NCBI GenBank assembly: GCA_009726095.1
Contig: WLMZ01000018.1
Location: forward strand, 1-40,430
Direction of reading: 5' to 3'
Length of the DNA stretch: 40,430 bases
Origin: Actinomycetota bacterium
Lineage (GTDB): Bacteria > Actinomycetota > Acidimicrobiia > Acidimicrobiales > Ilumatobacteraceae
Below are positions 35,319-40,430 of this stretch, piece by piece; within the stretch, counting starts at the first letter, position 1, and each line of letters starts with the position of its first letter. The notes beneath the pieces are model-generated. The model did not search any database, was not told the DNA's origin, and was given only the letters and a program-made list of their open reading frames with translations. Both the position numbers and the translations under genes were made by a program.

Positions 35319-36769
35319 CGACGCGGCGACATGGTGCCGGCGGCATCGCTGTCGCGGATGAACAAGGCTGCGACCGAACCGAGCAGTGCCAGGCCACCTG
35401 CGACGACGAACGTCATGTGGAAACCGGCGAGCGCGCGCTGCGGGTCAGATACCAGACCCGTGGGGCCCATGGTGATGTAACGCGCCAGGATGGTGCCCAA
35501 CACGGCCACGGCGAGCGAGATGGCCACCTGACGTTGCGTACTGAAGATCGCCGACGCCCGGCCGTTGTCGGCGGGCGCAATGGTGGCATAGCTCGACGCC
35601 TGCATCGGCACGAACGCGAAGCCCATGCAGAAGCCACGGGCGACCATGAGCCCACGGATCCACCACAGGTTCGTGCTGAGCGTCAGCCATTGGAAGGCAA
35701 AAATGGTCATCGACGACAGAAACAGCCCGCTGAAGATGAGCCGGCGGGGCCCGATGCGCTTGTACAACGATCCGGCGATGAACGTGGAACAACCGACGCC
35801 GATGGCCTGGGGAAACGTGACCAGACCAGAGTCTTGGGCGCTGAGCCCACGCAGGATCTGCAGATACGACGGCAGCACAAACAGCAGCCCGAGAAAGCTG
35901 GCAATGGAGAAGGCGCTGATGATGTTCGCATTGCGGAACATTCGGTTCCGCAGCAGGCTCAGCATCAACATCGGCTGTGCCTTGTTCGTCTCGACGAAGA
36001 CCATGCCGACAAGCATGGTGACGCCGAGCAGGCCGAACAGCAAGACATTGGCCGAGGCCCATCCATCGCGTGGGCCCTGGCTGAGCGCATAGACGAACGA
36101 TGCGAGACCACCCCCGGAGAGGATGAACCCGGCCAGGTCGAAGCGGCCGGCCGTTGGTTCGCGGTGTTCGCGCAACAGCTTGAGGCCCACATAGAACGCC
36201 AGCATGCCGACCGGAACATTGACGTAGAAGATCCAGCGCCATCCGGCGTTGGTGATGAGGAACCCGCCGATGACCGGCCCCAGCGCTGGCGCAGCGAGCG
36301 TGGGCACCATCATCAGCGTTGACACCCGTGCCCGTTCGGCCGGTGGGAACACACGGAACATCATCGCCAGGCCGACCGGCGTCAGCATGCCCCCACCGAC
36401 GCCCTGCAGTACCCGAAAGGCAATGAGTTGCTCGATCGACTGGGCGGCACCGCACAGCGCCGAGGCGCCGATGAACATCGCAAAGGCAAACAGGAACACC
36501 CGCTTGGTGCCGACCCGGTCGCTCAGCCATCCGGACACCGGGATGAACACGGCCAGGCTGAGTGTGTACCCAACGACCACCCACTCGGTGGAGTCAGCAC
36601 CGAACTGGCGACCCAGGGTGGGCAGGGCGACATTGACAATGGTGGTGTCGAGGATGTCGAGGAACAGCGCCGACACGAGGATCGCCGCTACGACGTACTT
36701 GTACTGAACTCTTCGACCGAGTACCGCCACCGTGTCGGGGGTGTCGGCATGGAGCACGCTTGAGATCAC
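35315..36769 (-). CDS. MFS transporter, DHA2 (EmrB/QacA) 14-helix drug/proton antiporter type
   Basis: 484 residues with about 14 predicted membrane helices. LDILDTTIVNVALPTLG at 37-53 is the DHA2 motif D1, GWLSDRVGTKRVFL at 79-92 is MFS motif A, and PVIGGFLITNAGWRWIFYVNVP near 150-171 is motif C followed by the usual Trp-Arg-Trp stretch. These are proton-driven exporters of toxic or secreted small molecules. The GTG start at 36769 overlaps the upstream PEP-type gene stop as GTGA, which fixes it, and the end overlaps the CoA transferase start. Coupling to a PEP-type and a CoA-transferase gene suggests export of something modified or degraded by them; the substrate is unknown. Confidence 0.9.
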   Translation of the reverse strand: MISSVLHADTPDTVAVLGRRVQYKYVVAAILVSALFLDILDTTIVNVALPTLGRQFGADSTEWVVVGYTLSLAVFIPVSGWLSDRVGTKRVFLFAFAMFIGASALCGAAQSIEQLIAFRVLQGVGGGMLTPVGLAMMFRVFPPAERARVSTLMMVPTLAAPALGPVIGGFLITNAGWRWIFYVNVPVGMLAFYVGLKLLREHREPTAGRFDLAGFILSGGGLASFVYALSQGPRDGWASANVLLFGLLGVTMLVGMVFVETNKAQPMLMLSLLRNRMFRNANIISAFSIASFLGLLFVLPSYLQILRGLSAQDSGLVTFPQAIGVGCSTFIAGSLYKRIGPRRLIFSGLFLSSMTIFAFQWLTLSTNLWWIRGLMVARGFCMGFAFVPMQASSYATIAPADNGRASAIFSTQRQVAISLAVAVLGTILARYITMGPTGLVSDPQRALAGFHMTFVVAGGLALLGSVAALFIRDSDAAGTMSPRR

Positions 36770-38403
36770 AACAAGGTGACTGTACCCGTGTTGCCATCAA
36801 CTTCGATCATTGCGCCATCGGGGATGCGCTCGGTGGCGTTCTGCACGCTGACGACGCACGGAATACCGAGTTCACGACTGACGATGACCGCATGGCTGAC
36901 CTGTGCACCCACGTTGACCACCACGGCGCATGCCGGTACGAACAGCGGCGTCCAGGCTGGGTCGGTGATGGGAGCAATCAGCACATCGCCCGGTTCGAGC
37001 GCGAAGGGGTCGGCGGGATCGAGCACGACGCGGGCCCGTCCAACGGCCTTGCCCGGGCTGCCCGGCACGCCCTGCAGCACGTCGCCCACCACGGATGCGG
37101 CGGCGCGCGCCGACCCCCTGTGTGGCCACTCGCCGAGCGGCTTCACCGCCCCGTTCACGATGAACGGGGGCTCGAGGTCGAACAGCTCGAGGTACTGCTG
37201 CTCGCGGGCGGCGAGCCGGGCCCTGAACTCGTCGGGGCCGCTGACGAACGCATCGAGCTCGTCGGCCAGCAGCATGCAGATCTGCGACGGGGTGTAGTCG
37301 TGGCGGCTGGCGAGTTCGCGGGCGCTGACGCGCACCTCGTGGATGACCTTGATGATGTTGGTCTTGGCGCGCTCGCGACCCGACAGATACAGATGGGCGC
37401 TGTGCAAGCCAGCGTCGAACGAGGCGAGCGTCTCGGGCTGGTTCCCCAGGGCGGAACGAATGGCCGCCGTGACGGCTTCACGCTGCTCGACGTTCTTGGC
37501 ATTGCGCAGCGCGGGCGATTCGCTGTCGACCGCCGGACGCATCACCTCGATGAGCGCCATCGCCAGAGCGGGCTTGGTCTCCCACGTGTCGCTGCGGATA
37601 TCCCACTCGTTCGGGCCGCGACTACCGAAATCGTTGAGGAACCGGTGGAATCCCGCAGCGAACTCCGGCGAGTTCTCGGGCAACCGCGACAGCTCCCACA
37701 ACGCGTGACTCGGCGCCGCGGAATCGATATCGCCGACACCGGTGATGAGCTTCAAGGCAACGGTGGGGTCACCCATCGCCGCAGCGACAGCACCAATGAC
37801 GCCCATGCCGATGGAGGTTCCCGCTGTCATCGAAAGGTGATGGCAGAACAGTTCGCGGATGAACGGGATGAACGATCGCATGCGTTCGACCAGTTGCTGG
37901 TCGGTCAACTTGTCCAGGTCGGGACGCCCGTTGCGAACCGCAGTGGCTTTGGTCTGGTCCACGATCAGCTCCGGCAGGTCGACGTTGGTCATCACGCCAC
38001 CCATCCACTCGGCGAGCTTGGCGGTGTTCGAAGGGCTGTCGTGCCACAGTTCGGCCTGATACGGCGTGACGTCGGGGTGAGCCCCGAAATACACGAGGTC
38101 GATCATCTCCGGCGTCAGGCCCGGACCACGCGCGCCGAACAACCGGGCCATCGACCCGTTGATGTACAGGTAGCCACCAAACATGCCAACGACTTCGGGG
38201 GGGTCCATGGCGAACTCGTCGCGGTTCATCGTGCCGCACTCGATCTGCGAGTCGGCCCAGCCCTGCACGACACCCGGCTCCCAGACCACGGTCCAGGCAA
38301 GGGGACTGCACGGGTCAGGCAACACTTCGCCGGCGTTGGCCCGCGTGTACAGCGGGAACCGCTGGCTCGGCTCCCAATCAGTGATCCATCGATCAGCGAC
38401 CAT
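36766..38403 (-). CDS. PEP-utilising-enzyme-like protein with swivelling His domain, no ATP-grasp domain
   Basis: 545 residues. The N-terminus (LYTRANAGEVLPDPCSPLAW at about 18-37) matches the segment that follows the ATP-grasp domain in PEP synthase-like and rifampin phosphotransferase proteins. A helical middle of about 350 residues follows. The C-terminal domain is the PEP-utilising mobile domain: GSPGKAVGRARVVLDP, GDVLIAPITDPAWTPLF, and SHAVIVSRELGIPCVV with His504 as the phosphohistidine in family members, then VDGNTGTVTLL. No ATP-grasp (nucleotide-binding) domain is present in the gene, nor an obvious partner nearby. The ATG at 38403 has AAGGGGA 5 bases upstream and is preferred to the ATG five codons earlier. 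Its end overlaps the MFS gene by 4 bases. Function unproven. Confidence 0.8.
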   Translation of the reverse strand: MVADRWITDWEPSQRFPLYTRANAGEVLPDPCSPLAWTVVWEPGVVQGWADSQIECGTMNRDEFAMDPPEVVGMFGGYLYINGSMARLFGARGPGLTPEMIDLVYFGAHPDVTPYQAELWHDSPSNTAKLAEWMGGVMTNVDLPELIVDQTKATAVRNGRPDLDKLTDQQLVERMRSFIPFIRELFCHHLSMTAGTSIGMGVIGAVAAAMGDPTVALKLITGVGDIDSAAPSHALWELSRLPENSPEFAAGFHRFLNDFGSRGPNEWDIRSDTWETKPALAMALIEVMRPAVDSESPALRNAKNVEQREAVTAAIRSALGNQPETLASFDAGLHSAHLYLSGRERAKTNIIKVIHEVRVSARELASRHDYTPSQICMLLADELDAFVSGPDEFRARLAAREQQYLELFDLEPPFIVNGAVKPLGEWPHRGSARAAASVVGDVLQGVPGSPGKAVGRARVVLDPADPFALEPGDVLIAPITDPAWTPLFVPACAVVVNVGAQVSHAVIVSRELGIPCVVSVQNATERIPDGAMIEVDGNTGTVTLL

Positions 38404-38408
38404 GTCAT

Positions 38409-38415
38409 TCCCCTT
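38409..38415 (-). promoter_or_regulatory. Shine-Dalgarno AAGGGGA for the PEP-type gene
   Basis: On the minus strand, 5 bases before the ATG at 38403. It lies inside the codons that would follow the alternative ATG at 38418, which argues for the later start. Confidence 0.6.
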
Positions 38416-38430
38416 CATCGTGCATGTCTG

Positions 38431-38465
38431 TGCCGGCCACCCTGATGAGGGTGTGACGACCGGCA
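38431..38465 (-). promoter_or_regulatory. Foldable leader hairpin upstream of the PEP-type operon
   Basis: Minus-strand RNA can pair TGCCGG (38460-38465) with CCGGCA (38431-38436) and, inside it, CACCCT with AGGGTG (38438-38453) around a CATC loop; a 6-base bulge and a 1-base bulge separate the stems. It ends 15 bases before the ribosome binding site. The inner 16 bases also form a DNA palindrome, so an operator is an alternative reading. I do not recognise a known riboswitch consensus. Confidence 0.5.
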
Positions 38466-38516
38466 ATGTGCTCTCTAGGTGTAGTCGGCTCACCGCATTC
38501 GGAACGGATCGGGCGC

Positions 38517-38563
38517 CGTTGCCGACGAGGTGTTGATCCATACGGTCGAGGTTGACGGCAACG
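38517..38563. repeat. Spaced inverted repeat in the divergent gap
   Basis: CGTTGCCG (38517-38524) and CGGCAACG (38556-38563) are exact reverse complements 31 bases apart; with one mismatch the arms extend to 11 bases. Lies between the PEP-type operon and the UbiB-family gene. Confidence 0.45.
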
Positions 38564-38639
38564 ACGAATTTCGCACGGGCGTGACCAGAGCCGCGCCAAA
38601 TCGCGTGTGGACACTTCGCGGCGGCGGCAGACTGGCGAC

Positions 38640-40268
38640 ATGGCAACTCCGATGGTCCCCGACCGGCGCTGGCACGACAACGGTTCCGATGACCGCACCT
38701 GGGGTGCGTTCACCGATGCCGCACCCTGGGTACTCGACCGCGACGCCGTCGTGTGGCTGCCGCTGGCAGAACGCCTTCGTGGTGCCGCCCAGGCCGAGGT
38801 GCCCGACCTCACCCGCCCCTCGCGGCTCCCTCCCGGCACGCGCGTGGTCACCGTGGCCGCCCGCCTCGGCCGAGCGTTGGTCCCGTGGATGATTCGCAAG
38901 CGACGCGGCCGCTACGCCACCACCGAGGCAAGCCGCGCCGAGATCTCGCTGCGCCTCCGCAAGGCGGCCGAGCTGCTGGGCCCCACCTACATCAAGCTCG
39001 GCCAGATCATCTCCAGCGGCGAGGGCCTGTTCCCCGCCGAACTGGTCAACGAGTTCAAGCTGTGCCGCGACCAGGTTGCCCCCGAACCGTGGGACGACGT
39101 ACGGCTGACGGTCGAAACCGACCTCGGCGCGCGCATCGAGGACATCTTCTCGTCGTTCGACACCACCCCACTGGCGGCCGCCTCCATCGCCCAGGTGCAC
39201 GCTGCCACGCTGCGCACGGGCGAGCAGGTGGTCGTGAAGGTGCAGCGACCATCGGTCAGCAGCCTCGTCCGCAAGGACCTACGCGTCATGGCGTGGTTGG
39301 CGCCCCATCTCGTCGGGCGCATCCCCATCGCTGCGCTGGCCAACCCGCCAGCGCTGGTCGAACTCTTCGCCGAGACCATCGTCGAAGAGCTCGACTTCCG
39401 GATGGAGGCGGCGAACATGCTCGACATGGCGCGTGTGCTCAAGGATCTGAAACAGGACGGGTACGTCATCCCCCGCCCCCATCCCCGGTTGGTCTCTCGC
39501 CGCGTGTTGGTGATGGAACGGGTGGCCGGATTCAAGTTCGACGATGTCGCCGGCATGCAAGACGCCGGCATCGACACCGAGGCCGTCATCCGCACGGGCA
39601 TGATCGCCTTCATGGAGGGCGCGATGATCGAGGGGCTGTTCCACGGCGATCTCCACGGCGGCAACATGTTCGTGCTGGCGGACGGCCGCACCGCGCTGCT
39701 CGACTTCGGTATCGTCGGCCGGCTCAGTGACGAACGTCGGCTGGCGTTCCTGCGGCTCATGCTCGGAGCCACCACGAACGACGTGCGCGGCCAGGTCGCT
39801 GCCCTCCGCGATCTCGGAGCACTGCCCATGGATACCGATCTCGATGCGGTCATCCGTGATCTCCGACTCGACCAGCCCACCATCGACCCCACCACGCTTT
39901 CCGGCGACGAGTTGGTCAAGGAGGTGCAGCGGGTGGTCAAGGCCCTGCTCGGGTACGGCGCACGGTTGCCCAAGGAGCTGATGCTGTACGTCAAGAACAT
40001 GGTGTTCCTCGACGGCGCCATCGCCAGCCTCGCCCCAAACCTCGACATCCTCGGCGAGATCGCCAACATCTCCATGCTGTTCGCCGAGCGGCACGGCGAA
40101 CGCCTCGGGCGCGAGTTGGGGGTCGATGCCAACGCAATGGAGATCAACCTCGACAGCGTGAAGGCAGGCTTCGGGCTCGAACCTTCCGCCGATGCGCTGA
40201 CCTACCGCGATCTCCAGGCCCGGCGCGACCTCATCCAAAAGCGCATGCGCGACCACGTCGGCCGCTGA
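38640..40268 (+). CDS. ABC1/UbiB/AarF family atypical protein kinase-like
   Basis: 542 residues. The family motifs are all visible: KxGQ as Lys119 to Gln122 in YIKLGQ, the Ala-rich nucleotide loop [12 protein letters not shown] at 178-189, Lys200 in VVVKVQRP, Glu250 onward in [20 protein letters not shown] at 335-342 with catalytic Asp337, and [10 protein letters not shown] at 353-362. UbiB-type proteins are ATPases or kinases needed for quinone or isoprenoid lipid handling. The C-terminus ([17 protein letters not shown]) fits the family; no strong transmembrane pair is evident at the extreme C-terminus. The ATG at 38640 is chosen since the family alignment begins soon after. Actinobacteria commonly encode one or two such genes of unproven role. 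Confidence 0.9.
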   Translation: MATPMVPDRRWHDNGSDDRTWGAFTDAAPWVLDRDAVVWLPLAERLRGAAQAEVPDLTRPSRLPPGTRVVTVAARLGRALVPWMIRKRRGRYATTEASRAEISLRLRKAAELLGPTYIKLGQIISSGEGLFPAELVNEFKLCRDQVAPEPWDDVRLTVETDLGARIEDIFSSFDTTPLAAASIAQVHAATLRTGEQVVVKVQRPSVSSLVRKDLRVMAWLAPHLVGRIPIAALANPPALVELFAETIVEELDFRMEAANMLDMARVLKDLKQDGYVIPRPHPRLVSRRVLVMERVAGFKFDDVAGMQDAGIDTEAVIRTGMIAFMEGAMIEGLFHGDLHGGNMFVLADGRTALLDFGIVGRLSDERRLAFLRLMLGATTNDVRGQVAALRDLGALPMDTDLDAVIRDLRLDQPTIDPTTLSGDELVKEVQRVVKALLGYGARLPKELMLYVKNMVFLDGAIASLAPNLDILGEIANISMLFAERHGERLGRELGVDANAMEINLDSVKAGFGLEPSADALTYRDLQARRDLIQKRMRDHVGR

Positions 40269-40321
40269 CTCGATCACCCTCACCCCGACACGGCAACACA
40301 GGGCCCCGGCTCGCCCCGCAG

Positions 40322-40327
40322 TAGTGT
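40322..40327 (+). promoter_or_regulatory. -10 box of a probable leaderless promoter for nucS
   Basis: TAGTGT, 8 bases, then ATG 40336; no ribosome binding site. Confidence 0.45.
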
Positions 40328-40335
40328 CCTTGCCA

Positions 40336-40430
40336 ATGCGTCTCGTGATTGCCCGGTGCACCGTTGATTACAGCGGCCGTTTGTCCGCCCACCTGCCCGA
40401 GGCCATCCGACTCATCATGGTCAAAGCTGA
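40336..40430 (+). CDS. nucS: Mismatch-specific endonuclease NucS/EndoMS (N-terminal fragment)
   Basis: The first 31 codons are present before the window ends. The reading [20 protein letters not shown] followed by [11 protein letters not shown] matches the highly conserved N-terminal strand-loop of actinobacterial NucS, which opens the mismatch-binding domain of this homodimeric endonuclease. NucS replaces MutS/MutL repair in many actinobacteria. The catalytic domain lies outside the window. The start is supported by a TAGTGT box 8 bases upstream. Call rests on recognition of a short segment. Confidence 0.8.
   Translation, partial: MRLVIARCTVDYSGRLSAHLPEAIRLIMVKA

Noticed and set aside
38530-38892. 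Short plus-strand frame before the UbiB-family gene as a separate small gene
   Set aside because: It overlaps the first 250 bases of the UbiB-family gene in another frame, has no ribosome binding site and no recognisable domain.

Overview
The window is about 40 kb of GC-rich, densely packed chromosomal DNA from an actinobacterium. Several markers agree: a one-chain 2-oxoglutarate decarboxylase/dehydrogenase of the Kgd/OdhA type, an LmbE/Mca-like deacetylase of the mycothiol group, an F420-type LLM oxidoreductase, a UvrD2-like helicase with a C-terminal HRDC-like region, and the start of nucS (EndoMS mismatch endonuclease). Many genes have a TANNNT box 6-10 bases before the start codon and no ribosome binding site, which fits leaderless actinobacterial transcripts. 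Gene content is like the Acidimicrobiia (Ilumatobacter-like), but that rank is inference. I see no tRNA, rRNA, CRISPR array, insertion sequence or phage gene. No gene-free gap exceeds 300 bases; the largest are 38404-38639 and 24223-24425.

Layout. 1-349: end of a serine hydrolase. 355-3912 (minus): ferritin-like diiron protein, small membrane protein, SDR, GMC oxidoreductase. 3967-8248 (minus): alpha/beta hydrolase, CaiB/BaiF CoA transferase, LmbE-type deacetylase, histidine phosphatase, lipoprotein. 8313-10638 (plus): LLM oxidoreductase, galactokinase-like GHMP kinase, DUF952, joined by ATGA overlaps. 10611-12007 (minus): PH/SHOCT membrane protein and an orphan metal-receptor-like protein. 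12060-13943 (plus): helicase. 13927-17164 (minus): NYN-S1 ribonuclease-like protein with a histone-H1-like tail, exonuclease III, thioesterase. 17213-17854 (plus): HAD hydrolase. 17873-21460 (minus): kgd. 21619-22035 (plus): blue-copper lipoprotein. 22048-25181 (minus): molybdopterin oxidoreductase and a PuuD-like membrane protein. 25313-29555 (plus): ettA and a stand-alone adenylation-carrier-thioesterase synthetase. 29584-30576 (minus): Tat-exported protein. 30676-33953 (plus): small membrane protein, CysQ-like phosphatase, crotonase, His-rich membrane protein. 34119-38403 (minus): PEP-utilising-type enzyme without ATP-grasp, MFS exporter and second CaiB/BaiF transferase, overlapping by 4 bases. 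38640-40430 (plus): UbiB/ABC1 kinase and nucS.

Most genes are housekeeping or acyl-CoA/redox metabolism. The parts that look least described are the adenylation-carrier-thioesterase protein, the NYN-S1-basic-tail protein beside exonuclease III, the coupled PEP-type/MFS/CoA-transferase operon with a foldable leader, the 17-bp tandem repeats before the molybdoenzyme gene, and a membrane protein whose reading frame extends upstream of any normal start codon. All functional calls come from reading motifs by eye; no database search was run.
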